From NCBI GenBank assembly GCA_024635465.1, contig JAGXIS010000094.1, positions 1 to 7,479 of the forward strand: a DNA stretch of 7,479 bases, read 5' to 3'. The notes under the pieces are model-generated. The model saw only the letters and a program-made list of their open reading frames with translations. It had not been told where the DNA came from and did no database searches. Numbering within the stretch: position 1 is the stretch's first letter; the number at the start of each line of letters is the position of its first letter. The translations under genes were made by a program, and so were the position numbers. Source of the DNA: Bacteroidota bacterium. Lineage in GTDB: Bacteria > Bacteroidota > Rhodothermia > Balneolales > Balneolaceae. Of the stretch, positions 1 through 6,817 are shown in pieces.

Positions 1-485
1 ATCCAACATCATCCTGTATAATGGGTGACACTCCCTCCTGCTCTGTTTTAGAAGATTTTGAATCAGTAGATGTGATTACACCCGGTAATTTTGTGTTTTA
101 TGACTGGATGCAGGTAGTAATAGGATCTTGCACAATTGATGATGTTGCCCTCTATTGTCAAGTCCCCATTGCACAGAGACTTGAAAAAGGCAATAAAGCA
201 ATTTTACATGGAGGTGCCGTACATCTTTCTAAAGATTCAATATCAATGAATGGAGAAATATGCTTTGGGCAAGCTGTTGAATTCACCAATAATGAGGTAA
301 AAATCATTAACAATTTATATATCAACTCACTTTCTCAAGAACATGGAATTGCAGTTGGTAATCTAAATGATATAGAATCACAGTCATTAATGATTTGTCC
401 AATCCATTCATGTCTGACAGCAAATCTGCATTCTCACTATCGGTCAACATCCGGTAGAATCATTGAAAAGCGCATTTTATCATGA
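1..485 (+). CDS. DSD1-like PLP-dependent enzyme (D-serine dehydratase / D-threonine aldolase family), C-terminal part, 5' end cut by window
   Basis: This is the C-terminal portion of a fold-type III (alanine-racemase-like) PLP enzyme. The reading frame is open to the window edge (first whole codon at position 3), and the ATG at 21 is internal because it lies directly before the family's GDTPSCS segment, which contacts the cofactor phosphate. Family landmarks follow in order: a PGNFVFYD segment, IGSC, HGGAVHLSKD, SQEHG, and near the C terminus PIHSCLTAN. In that last motif the His (codon 405-407) and Cys (411-413) match the zinc ligands of eukaryotic D-serine dehydratase (HxC), whereas characterised D-threonine aldolases carry HxD. 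The N-terminal barrel with the PLP lysine lies outside the window. The probable role is cytoplasmic elimination or aldol cleavage of a D-amino acid; the exact substrate cannot be read from this part. The stop codon overlaps the next gene by ATGA (482-485), so the two are probably co-translated. Confidence 0.85.
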   Translation, partial: PTSSCIMGDTPSCSVLEDFESVDVITPGNFVFYDWMQVVIGSCTIDDVALYCQVPIAQRLEKGNKAILHGGAVHLSKDSISMNGEICFGQAVEFTNNEVKIINNLYINSLSQEHGIAVGNLNDIESQSLMICPIHSCLTANLHSHYRSTSGRIIEKRILS

Positions 486-970
486 AGGATAAACTCATTA
501 TCAAAGAAAAATATTCTAAATTTTGGCCTGTAATCACATCCATTAGTCTGATATCTGCAATCATTGCATTCTATTTTTATTGGACTGTTTCGGACGTACT
601 TATTGAAGGTTATTGGAGATTAGCCGCTTTTATTCTTTTTTCTATTGGAGTTTTAAGTCTGTTTAAACTAAAAGATGGTCAAATTGAAATCATCACAATT
701 TTAGATGATGGTGTAATTGAATTTCAATATAGATCCCGAAACAAAATCATTCATATCGAAGAGTGGTCTGAAAATGATATAGTTTCAATTAAAGTAGATG
801 AAATGCCAAATAGATCTCTTTACAATGATTTAATTAAGGGTGATCGATGCTTGCGTTTCAGAAGAACTAACCAGAGTGATTGGAATTATTTAAATAGTAT
901 AAATGGTCGGGTGGTTCCACTTTCCCAAAGAAATGCTGATGAGTTAATGCTTTTTTTGAAAAAGGAGTAG
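482..970 (+). CDS. Hypothetical membrane protein with two TM helices and a soluble C-terminal domain
   Basis: I do not recognise this 162-residue protein. Two hydrophobic segments, about residues 15-35 and 44-62, form a short membrane hairpin; the start is lysine-rich, which suggests a cytoplasmic N terminus. The remaining roughly 100 residues are polar and look soluble, with alternating beta-like stretches (QIEIITI, GVIEFQYR, DIVSIKVDE, CLRFRR) and a short terminal helix. That arrangement resembles small bacterial membrane proteins with a PH-like cytoplasmic domain, but the resemblance is by layout only. The ATG overlaps the stop of the upstream PLP-enzyme gene by 4 bp, which supports the start and suggests coupled translation. 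It ends 23 nt before the convergent pssA stop. No signal peptide or catalytic motif is visible. Confidence 0.8.
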   Translation: MKDKLIIKEKYSKFWPVITSISLISAIIAFYFYWTVSDVLIEGYWRLAAFILFSIGVLSLFKLKDGQIEIITILDDGVIEFQYRSRNKIIHIEEWSENDIVSIKVDEMPNRSLYNDLIKGDRCLRFRRTNQSDWNYLNSINGRVVPLSQRNADELMLFLKKE

Positions 971-979
971 CAGTAAAAT

Positions 980-1011
980 AAAAAAACCAGGAATTATATC
1001 TCTTCCATAGG
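980..1011 (-). terminator. Weak candidate terminator after pssA
   Basis: On the minus strand the last codons and stop of pssA run into a run of seven T (986-980). It is preceded by a small imperfect hairpin: GGAA pairs with TTCC around a 9-nt loop, with a possible outer CC/GG pair. The stem is short and A+T-rich, so this is much weaker than the terminator at 6818-6850. Its position at the end of the long minus-strand gene run, in a 23-nt convergent gap, is what makes it plausible. Nothing resembling a terminator is visible for the plus-strand genes. Confidence 0.3.
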
Positions 1012-1800
1012 GTCAGGTTCATCAGTAAATGCTTGTTTCCAAAATATATATAGACCCAAAGCCAATCCTTTGATGATAAAAAATGAGAATACGATCATTA
1101 AACCAATATCCTGTAACAATACAATCGTCAAGAAATAAATAAATAGTAATATGAGTCTATTTTTGTACAATTTAATGGACTCACGATCAAACTTTGGAAT
1201 TTTGTCAAATGGGATCGTACTGACCATTAAAAATGCGAGTAAGATAACAACCGGTATCAACACTGATATCACGCCTTGATTTAGACCATCAAACCACTCC
1301 ATTCTGTTCACAGAAGTCAGATAAAAGGCAGCAAGCATAATTGCGAATGCCGGTGATGGTAGACCACGAAAATATTCCAATTCACCTAATTTTGATTCGA
1401 TGTTGTATCTCGCGAGTCTGATGGATCCACAGATTGGAGCCAATGCACTCAACAAAATTCCTACAATCGCTAGTTCATGAAACGCAAAAGCATAAATTAA
1501 AAAACCGGGTGCTACACCAAAGGAAACTATATCACTCAGTGAATCAAGCTCCATTCCAAATTCACTGGTTGAATTTGTTAACCGTGCCATAAATCCATCC
1601 ATCACATCAAACATCCCGGCTAAAACGATTAACCATGCGCCCATACCCAGATTTCCTTCATAAACCATTATCATGGATAGAAAGCCGCAGAATAGATTCA
1701 TTAACGTAAAAAAACTGGGAACCACCATTTTCGGTATCGGTTTCAGTTTAGTTTTCTTTAACTTTCTTCGGAATCTCGTTTTTTGAATTGGATATTTCAT
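994..1800 (-). CDS. pssA: CDP-diacylglycerol--serine O-phosphatidyltransferase (phosphatidylserine synthase, type II)
   Basis: It transfers phosphatidyl from CDP-diacylglycerol to L-serine in the cytoplasmic membrane, giving phosphatidylserine and CMP, the first committed step to phosphatidylethanolamine. The CDP-alcohol phosphatidyltransferase signature is complete at residues 65-90: D65, D68-G69, A72-R73, eight residues, G82, D86 and D90; these aspartates bind the metal and donor substrate. The N terminus is very basic (about residues 8-24), followed by hydrophobic segments near 28-46, 53-65 and 92-120 and several more to about residue 258, and a short acidic tail. The 268-residue length is normal for the membrane-embedded type II enzyme and unlike the phospholipase-D-like E. 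coli type I enzyme. It starts with ATG 35 nt after psd, whose product uses phosphatidylserine, so the two enzymes act in sequence. Confidence 0.95.
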   Translation of the reverse strand: MKYPIQKTRFRRKLKKTKLKPIPKMVVPSFFTLMNLFCGFLSMIMVYEGNLGMGAWLIVLAGMFDVMDGFMARLTNSTSEFGMELDSLSDIVSFGVAPGFLIYAFAFHELAIVGILLSALAPICGSIRLARYNIESKLGELEYFRGLPSPAFAIMLAAFYLTSVNRMEWFDGLNQGVISVLIPVVILLAFLMVSTIPFDKIPKFDRESIKLYKNRLILLFIYFLTIVLLQDIGLMIVFSFFIIKGLALGLYIFWKQAFTDEPDPMEEI

Positions 1801-1835
1801 ACAACTTTTATCTTTTCGAAGAGAATGAGGATAAA

Positions 1836-2489
1836 TTATTTAGAATGGATAACTGCAAGAATCGATTCACCCGCTATTGTATTATCCCCTTTTTTAACTT
1901 TAATGTCACAATGATCCGGTACTAATACATCCATTCTTGATCCAAATTTCATAATTCCAAATCTATCACCGGCCTTTAACTGATCACCCTCTTTCACATG
2001 ATATTCAATTCTTCTGGCAAGAAAACCGGTAATCTGTTTGTACAGAATCTTAGTACCATTTGAATGTTTCACGCCAAAATGTGCGCGTTCATTCAATTCG
2101 GAAGCGTCATCTTCCCATGCCATAAGATATTTTCCCGGATAATAGGTAAGGTATTCCAATAATCCACTTACAGGATTTCTATTGACATGAACATTTAAAG
2201 GGGATAAAAATATACTGATTTGAGTAGCAGGTGCATTCATATATTCACTCTCTTCTACTTTCTGGATGAGTACAACTTTTCCATCCGCAGGTGAGATAAG
2301 TAAATTTGAATCGTTTGGAGTTACCCGGTCCGGGTCACGAAAAAAGTATAAGATTAAGCTACACAGAACAGCAAGTAATGGGTAGATTATATAACCCACC
2401 CACACAGGTGCATATGTAACTGCATAACCCACACTTATACTGAATATAAATACAACTATAATTGTTGGAAATCCCTCTTTTGCAAACAT
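1836..2489 (-). CDS. psd: Phosphatidylserine decarboxylase proenzyme (short form)
   Basis: It decarboxylates phosphatidylserine to phosphatidylethanolamine at the membrane, using a pyruvoyl group made by self-cleavage. The predicted cleavage site is G183-S184 within KFGSRMDV, which would give a beta chain of about 183 residues and an alpha chain of about 34 residues whose N-terminal Ser becomes the pyruvoyl. D68 (in SPADG) and H101 (in LNVHVNR) fit the other two members of the Asp-His-Ser self-processing triad. Two membrane-anchoring segments lie at about residues 7-26 and 31-50, before FFRDPDR. At 217 residues it belongs to the short class common in FCB and alpha-proteobacterial groups; archaetidylserine decarboxylases look similar, but pairing with a bacterial pssA favours phosphatidylserine. 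The start ATG directly abuts the rseP stop (TAAATG). Confidence 0.95.
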   Translation of the reverse strand: MFAKEGFPTIIVVFIFSISVGYAVTYAPVWVGYIIYPLLAVLCSLILYFFRDPDRVTPNDSNLLISPADGKVVLIQKVEESEYMNAPATQISIFLSPLNVHVNRNPVSGLLEYLTYYPGKYLMAWEDDASELNERAHFGVKHSNGTKILYKQITGFLARRIEYHVKEGDQLKAGDRFGIMKFGSRMDVLVPDHCDIKVKKGDNTIAGESILAVIHSK

Positions 2490-3839
2490 TTATGATCCAC
2501 CAATGGTTCTCAGGATATCATTGAATGTAATAAGTATAAACAGACCAATGAGGAATATAAAACCCAACTGTTGTAATCCCATTCTAACTTTTGGAGGGGG
2601 TTCTCTACGGGTAATGCCTTCATAAACAAGAAACATGAAGTGACCTCCATCAAGCGCTGGAATAGGTAACATGTTCATTATTGCTAAAGTGATACTCAAA
2701 AAAGCTGTGATGCTCCAAAATCCTTCCATCCCCCCTCTATCTGTTGCTTCCTTTGTAATATTAGCTATTGCTACCGGACCACCTAAATTATCTCGTACAG
2801 ATATATCACCTGAAAACAGACGCCCAATTCCTTTTAATATCCCGAAAAACGTGTCATTTGTTCGTTCAAAACCGATCACTACAGATTGAGTAACACCAAA
2901 TGATCTGATTTCATAGTCGAGAAGCTCAGCTGCCTGGTAAGATTGAATTCCAATTTGATTTGTTTCAGGATCCGGTGTAACAGAAAGAGTGAGGATATCA
3001 GAGCCCCTCAATACTTCTAATTCGGTCTCTCCATTACTATTACTAATGATATTAACTAATTCAGCCCAATAACTAACTCGATCGCCATTAGCTGAAATAA
3101 TTTCATCCCCATCTTGCAAACCGGCAGCTTCTGCCGGAGTTCCGGCCACAACTCTACTAATTTTACTGGGTAACGTGCTGTTAAGATCTATAAACCCTTC
3201 CTCCTGGTTAATTAGATCCAAAAAATCAGGGGGCGTAGATATTGTGATCAACTCACCATCCCTTTGAACCATGAAACTTAGATCTCTGTCAGTTAAATCC
3301 GAAGGTGAAAAAAGTTGATTGAAATATTGAACCTCATTTCCATTCACTCCAATGATCCGGTCACCGGTTTGCAATCCAATTTGTGAGGCTACAGACTCTT
3401 GAGCAACATAAAATCCATCAATGGATTGAATGGGTATTACAGTATCACCATAATTAAAAGCCATCCCGGTGTAGATTATGACAGCTAAAATCATGTTAAA
3501 TATAACACCCGCTAAAATGACAATGGTTCTCTGCCAAACAGGTCTGCTTCGAAATTCATCAGGTTTCACTTCTTCATCGATAAAACTATCATCCATCGAT
3601 TCGTCAATCATGCCTGCAATCTGTACATAACCACCTAATGGTGTTGCACCAAGTACGTATTCGGTTTCTCCCCTCTTAATCCCGAATATTTTAGGTGGAA
3701 AACCTATAGAAAATTTATCCACCCTCATTTTGAAAAATTTTGCTGCTAAAAAATGACCTAACTCATGAACCGTCACCAAAATGAAAATAGCAGCTATAAA
3801 AATCAGTATCGTTGTAGTAATACTTAATATCCAATCCAT
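2490..3839 (-). CDS. rseP: RIP metalloprotease RseP, site-2 protease family
   Basis: This is an intramembrane zinc protease that cuts transmembrane anti-sigma factors or remnant signal peptides in the inner membrane. TM1 covers about residues 5-24 and runs into the zinc motif HELGH (H25, E26, H29). TM2 lies near 104-127, and TM3 (about 374-396) runs into N389 and the LDGG motif at 396-399 with the third zinc ligand D397. A last TM spans about 424-441. Between TM2 and TM3 are two PDZ domains, roughly 137-203 and 225-290 (the second with a clear GTPAEAAGLQDGDEI core), followed by the conserved NLGGPVAI segment at 351-358. The length of 449 residues matches E. coli RseP, so it is complete. No anti-sigma factor or sigma gene is in the window, so its substrate here is unknown. 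It starts 3 nt after dxr, a neighbour pairing seen in many bacteria. Confidence 0.96.
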   Translation of the reverse strand: MDWILSITTTILIFIAAIFILVTVHELGHFLAAKFFKMRVDKFSIGFPPKIFGIKRGETEYVLGATPLGGYVQIAGMIDESMDDSFIDEEVKPDEFRSRPVWQRTIVILAGVIFNMILAVIIYTGMAFNYGDTVIPIQSIDGFYVAQESVASQIGLQTGDRIIGVNGNEVQYFNQLFSPSDLTDRDLSFMVQRDGELITISTPPDFLDLINQEEGFIDLNSTLPSKISRVVAGTPAEAAGLQDGDEIISANGDRVSYWAELVNIISNSNGETELEVLRGSDILTLSVTPDPETNQIGIQSYQAAELLDYEIRSFGVTQSVVIGFERTNDTFFGILKGIGRLFSGDISVRDNLGGPVAIANITKEATDRGGMEGFWSITAFLSITLAIMNMLPIPALDGGHFMFLVYEGITRREPPPKVRMGLQQLGFIFLIGLFILITFNDILRTIGGS

Positions 3840-3842
3840 ATT

Positions 3843-4994
3843 CTATCTCAAAAGAGTATTAGCATAGTTTCGCGTTTGTTTATCGATCTCAAATAACGCT
3901 TGCGGATCTAATACCTTATCTCGTTCAATCGTTTCGAGTGACTTTTCAATAATTAATGATATGTCAATATAACGAATTTCCTTTTTTAAAAATCTATTAA
4001 CTGCAATTTCATTGGCTGCATTCAAAACTGCAGGTGCATATCCACCCTCTTTAGCAGCATTCATGGCTAATTTTAAGCCTGGAAATTGTTTTAAATTCAC
4101 TGGGTAAAAATTCAAATTAAAAGCTTCTGAGTAATCTAAAGTTTGATTGGGGAATTCCACCCTATCCGGATAAGTGAGTGCATAAAGAATGGGGACTTTC
4201 ATATCCGGTGGACCCAATTGTGCTTTTGAAGACCCATCTTTAAACTCTACAATCGAATGAATTACACTTTGGGGATGTATCACCGGTTCAATTCGGTCAA
4301 CGTCAATATTAAATAACCACTTAGCCTCAATGATCTCCAATCCTTTATTCATCATTGTTGAAGAGTCAATCGTGATTTTATCACCCATACTCCAGTTTGG
4401 GTGTTTTAAAGCATCTTCTACAGTAATCTCACCCATCTGATCTATAGAGAAATCTCTAAAGGGTCCACCACTCGCAGTGATCACAATTTTTTGAATATCT
4501 TCACTTTTTTCCCCTACCAGACATTGTAGCATCGCGGAGTGTTCAGAATCTACCGGAATAAGTTTTCCACTTTTAAATGCATCAGTTTCAGAGATAAGTT
4601 GTCCACCAACAACCAAAGATTCTTTATTTGCAAGGGCAACTTTTTTATCTCTTTTTAATGCGTTGTATGTTGACATAAATCCTGCAAATCCTACTAAACT
4701 GTTCAGTAGAAGGTCATAATCCCCATTCAGGGCAAAATCATTTAGTCCGCTACTGCCATAACTTATATACTTGGGTTTATATGAGAGAAGATTTTCAAAT
4801 TCCAGACGATGTTTTTGATTCACAAGTATTATATGATCGGGACGAAATTGATTGGCTTGTTTAGCAAGCAGGTGGTAATTATTGTTTGCTGATAGTGCTA
4901 CAATATCAAAGAGTTGATCTTTCTCTTCTAATATTTCAAGTGCCTGAGTACCAATTGAACCCGTCGACCCTAGTATGGCTATGCTTTCTTTCAA
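3843..4994 (-). CDS. dxr: 1-deoxy-D-xylulose 5-phosphate reductoisomerase, TTG start
   Basis: It converts 1-deoxy-D-xylulose 5-phosphate to 2-C-methyl-D-erythritol 4-phosphate with NADPH and a divalent metal, the second step of the MEP isoprenoid pathway, in the cytoplasm. The NADPH Rossmann loop GSTGSIG is at residues 9-15, ANKESLV at 122-128, and metal ligands D149 and E151 lie in DSEHS; the third ligand is E220 in MNKGLE. S175, H198 and W201 match substrate-contact and flexible-loop residues of the E. coli enzyme, and HPQSVIHS is at 240-247. The 383-residue length is typical. The start codon is TTG (4994-4992): the Rossmann strand begins four residues later, an in-frame TAA lies 12 nt upstream, and no in-frame ATG fits. 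There is no evident Shine-Dalgarno. A TATAAT sits 3 nt before the start. Confidence 0.96.
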   Translation of the reverse strand: MKESIAILGSTGSIGTQALEILEEKDQLFDIVALSANNNYHLLAKQANQFRPDHIILVNQKHRLEFENLLSYKPKYISYGSSGLNDFALNGDYDLLLNSLVGFAGFMSTYNALKRDKKVALANKESLVVGGQLISETDAFKSGKLIPVDSEHSAMLQCLVGEKSEDIQKIVITASGGPFRDFSIDQMGEITVEDALKHPNWSMGDKITIDSSTMMNKGLEIIEAKWLFNIDVDRIEPVIHPQSVIHSIVEFKDGSSKAQLGPPDMKVPILYALTYPDRVEFPNQTLDYSEAFNLNFYPVNLKQFPGLKLAMNAAKEGGYAPAVLNAANEIAVNRFLKKEIRYIDISLIIEKSLETIERDKVLDPQALFEIDKQTRNYANTLLR

Positions 4995-4997
4995 TAA

Positions 4998-5027
4998 ATT
5001 ATAGAATTAATTTCATTAGATATTCAA
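4998..5027 (-). promoter_or_regulatory. Candidate promoter immediately before dxr
   Basis: On the minus strand a TTGAAT (5027-5022, four of six matches to the sigma-70 -35 consensus) is followed after 18 nt by a perfect TATAAT (5003-4998). It lies in the 45-nt gap between the small ORF and dxr. If used, transcription would begin at about the TTG start codon itself, giving an almost leaderless dxr message. The gap is nearly pure A+T, so a chance match is quite possible, and FCB-group primary sigma factors often prefer other sequences. Confidence 0.25.
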
Positions 5028-5039
5028 AATATAAAATGT

Positions 5040-5171
5040 CTAACCAAAGTATGGAGATGTGATTTCTTTTATAGATTTTGACATAATAGTTTGTGCTTCA
5101 ACTGCTTCCATTAATATTGGATCATGACCGTCGGATAACAGTTGCGGCAAAGAGGTCCCCTTCTGCGTCAC
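5040..5171 (-). CDS. Small ORF, 43 residues, GTG start overlapping the pgeF stop
   Basis: I do not recognise this product. The frame opens with GTG at 5171-5169, which overlaps the pgeF TGA as GTGA, the same 4-bp junction type that joins aroE to pgeF. It runs 43 codons to TAG at 5042-5040, and an in-frame TAA two codons before the GTG rules out a longer form. The product begins VTQKGTSLPQLLSDGHDP and ends KEITSPYFG. It is a mixed soluble sequence with a likely short amphipathic helix in its second half, no membrane segment, no cysteine and no obvious motif. It fills most of the 173-nt space between pgeF and dxr. The coupled start and protein-like composition favour a real gene; a decayed remnant or chance frame cannot be excluded. 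An ATG at its codon 21 could start a shorter form. Confidence 0.5.
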   Translation of the reverse strand: MTQKGTSLPQLLSDGHDPILMEAVEAQTIMSKSIKEITSPYFG

Positions 5172-5917
5172 TTTTTAGTTTTGATAAGAGCTAACATCCT
5201 ACCCGATTTTTCCTTTTCTCTTCGATAAGAGAAAAATTGATCGTTAGCAAAGGTACAACTATCTGATTTTTCAATATTCTCATTGGTTAGTCCTTCATCT
5301 AGAAGTTGACTTTTTATATATCCACTAAGATCTACATGAGGTTTATCAAAACTTGTGTAATCACAAAATTGTTCTGGGAATAAATTTGCAACTTCAGATC
5401 CCACCTCAAAATTTTGTAACGATATACATGGTGATATGTATGCTAATAATTTCGATGGATCTCCATTTAAATTCTTAATCGATTGTATTCCTTCACTAAT
5501 AATCCCTGCTATGGCTCCCCTCCAACCGGCATGAAGTGCAGCTATAACTCTTGATTTCGGTTCATATAAAAGAACTGCAGCACAATCTGCTACTTGTATA
5601 CCAATTGCTAAACCTATTTGATCTGTTACAAGACCATCACAATCATAATAATTACCGGGTGCCGTTACTGTTTTAACATGTGAACTATGTACTTGTTTAG
5701 CAATAGCAAGATGATCCGGATCCCAGCCTATAGACTTAAAAAGGAGTGAATAGTTTTTTTTTACGGAAGGATCTTCTCCATGACTGAATGCTCCCAAATG
5801 CAGTCCGTTTACAGTAGCATTTTCTTGTTCGATTTTGTTTCTATTTGCTAATGTAAAATAGCTTTGAACATCATCGTGCAGGGAAAAAAGTTCAGGTGAG
5901 ATTAAGTCTAAACTCAT
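5168..5917 (-). CDS. pgeF: Purine nucleoside phosphorylase, YfiH/laccase-domain (polyphenol oxidase family, PgeF)
   Basis: This family binds zinc and performs phosphorolysis of purine nucleosides (with adenosine deaminase activity in characterised members); E. coli YfiH has also been linked to clearing a wrongly built UDP-MurNAc-L-Ser precursor. The three metal ligands are visible: H77 in AKQVHSSH, C112 in VADCAAVLL and H129 in AALHAGWRGA. The C-terminal SYRRE and SGRMLALI segment is also characteristic of the family. The 249-residue length is normal and the protein is cytoplasmic with no signal peptide. Older annotations call it a multicopper polyphenol oxidase or laccase, but that name is misleading. 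Its ATG overlaps the aroE stop by ATGA (5914-5917), and its own TGA overlaps the GTG of the following small ORF, so translation along this stretch is probably coupled. Confidence 0.93.
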   Translation of the reverse strand: MSLDLISPELFSLHDDVQSYFTLANRNKIEQENATVNGLHLGAFSHGEDPSVKKNYSLLFKSIGWDPDHLAIAKQVHSSHVKTVTAPGNYYDCDGLVTDQIGLAIGIQVADCAAVLLYEPKSRVIAALHAGWRGAIAGIISEGIQSIKNLNGDPSKLLAYISPCISLQNFEVGSEVANLFPEQFCDYTSFDKPHVDLSGYIKSQLLDEGLTNENIEKSDSCTFANDQFFSYRREKEKSGRMLALIKTKK

Positions 5918-6789
5918 GACTTCAAATAGGTTTCAAGTTTTTTATAAATAACTTCTAATGGAAAGGATTTGCCTGTCCAAATCTTAAATGAGCGATTTCC
6001 TTGATGAATCAACATGTGAAGTCCATGAATCGGTTGTCCACCTGCAGCTCTTGCATACTTCAAAAATGTTGTGTCTAATGGATTGTAGACCAAATCATAA
6101 CATATTTTATCCTTAAGTAAACTTGTTTCAGATTTTTTTACCGGAGATTGATCCCTGTTTGGATTCATACCTAAAGGTGTAGCATTAACGAATAAAATTA
6201 CTTCATCAATGAATGCCGGCCACTGAGAATAATCTACATATTGAATATCTATGTCATCATCGAACTGTTCAACATTAGTTTTATTACTTACATTTCTGGA
6301 GACAAATATAATTTTATGGATTCCTATAGCTGATAATCCTGAGCATACAGCTTTTGCCGCACCTCCGGTACCAAAAACAATAGCTGTAGTACCTTCTAAT
6401 TCATCTCTATAAGGCTCTAAAGGTTCGAGAAAGCCATGTACATCAGTATTATACCCAACGAGCTTAGCTCCCTCTTTTGAAAGAGTATTTATAACACCCA
6501 CACTTTTAGCAAATGGGTCTAGCCTATCCACGACATCAAAGAATAACTCTTTGTATGGAATTGTGATATTGCAACCAAGAAAAGCGTCTTTGTTCATCCA
6601 TGATATAAATTCTGTTATATCATCACTGAAAAGCTCAATGGCATAATAATGAGACTTTAGATTATGATAATCTAAAGCCGTCTGATGCATAAGCGGAGAT
6701 AATGAATGACTGATAGGATGTCCTATTACCAGATAGTGAGGCAATGAAGATATTTCTTTCGATATAAAATCCTTGAATGCTAATGCCAT
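5914..6789 (-). CDS. aroE: Shikimate dehydrogenase (NADP+), start set at ATG 6789
   Basis: It reduces 3-dehydroshikimate to shikimate with NADPH in the cytoplasmic shikimate pathway to aromatic amino acids and chorismate. Counting from the ATG (291 residues), shikimate-binding serines S29 and S31 lie in GHPISHSLSPLMH, the catalytic Lys is K80 in NITIPYKE, and the catalytic Asp is D116 in YNTD. The NADP loop is GTGGAAKA (140-147), with SRN at 164-166 for the 2'-phosphate, then NATPLGM at 202-208 and a C-terminal HGLHMLIHQG with Q263. The frame extends ten codons further to a TTG at 6819, but that codon lies inside the T-tract of the preceding terminator. The ATG instead has a GGAG at 6806-6803, 13 nt ahead, and already leaves about 17 residues before the first Rossmann strand. 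No promoter is evident between terminator and gene. Confidence 0.93.
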   Translation of the reverse strand: MALAFKDFISKEISSLPHYLVIGHPISHSLSPLMHQTALDYHNLKSHYYAIELFSDDITEFISWMNKDAFLGCNITIPYKELFFDVVDRLDPFAKSVGVINTLSKEGAKLVGYNTDVHGFLEPLEPYRDELEGTTAIVFGTGGAAKAVCSGLSAIGIHKIIFVSRNVSNKTNVEQFDDDIDIQYVDYSQWPAFIDEVILFVNATPLGMNPNRDQSPVKKSETSLLKDKICYDLVYNPLDTTFLKYARAAGGQPIHGLHMLIHQGNRSFKIWTGKSFPLEVIYKKLETYLKS

Positions 6790-6802
6790 TCTATTAAGTA
6801 AT

Positions 6803-6806
6803 CTCC
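6803..6806 (-). promoter_or_regulatory. Ribosome binding site candidate for aroE
   Basis: A GGAG on the minus strand lies 13 nt ahead of the ATG at 6789. It is one of the few Shine-Dalgarno-like sequences before a start in this window. The spacing is somewhat long, but the site is downstream of the alternative TTG at 6819 and so can only serve the ATG. Confidence 0.5.
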
Positions 6807-6817
6807 AAAATAAAGAC

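Noticed and set aside
2671..2889. 72-codon plus-strand reading frame inside rseP
   Set aside because: It lies wholly antisense to the conserved C-terminal half of rseP (about residues 317-389), has no family resemblance, and is best explained as a shadow of that gene.
4999..5016. Five-codon ATG mini-ORF (MKLIL) just before dxr as a leader peptide
   Set aside because: It has no regulatory codon run, hairpin or ribosome site, and a frame this short is expected by chance in A+T-rich sequence.
5141..5170. Imperfect hairpin at the start of the small ORF (GCAGAAGG with CCTCTTTGC)
   Set aside because: It has a mismatch, wobble pairs, almost no loop and no T-tract, so it is not a credible terminator or riboswitch.
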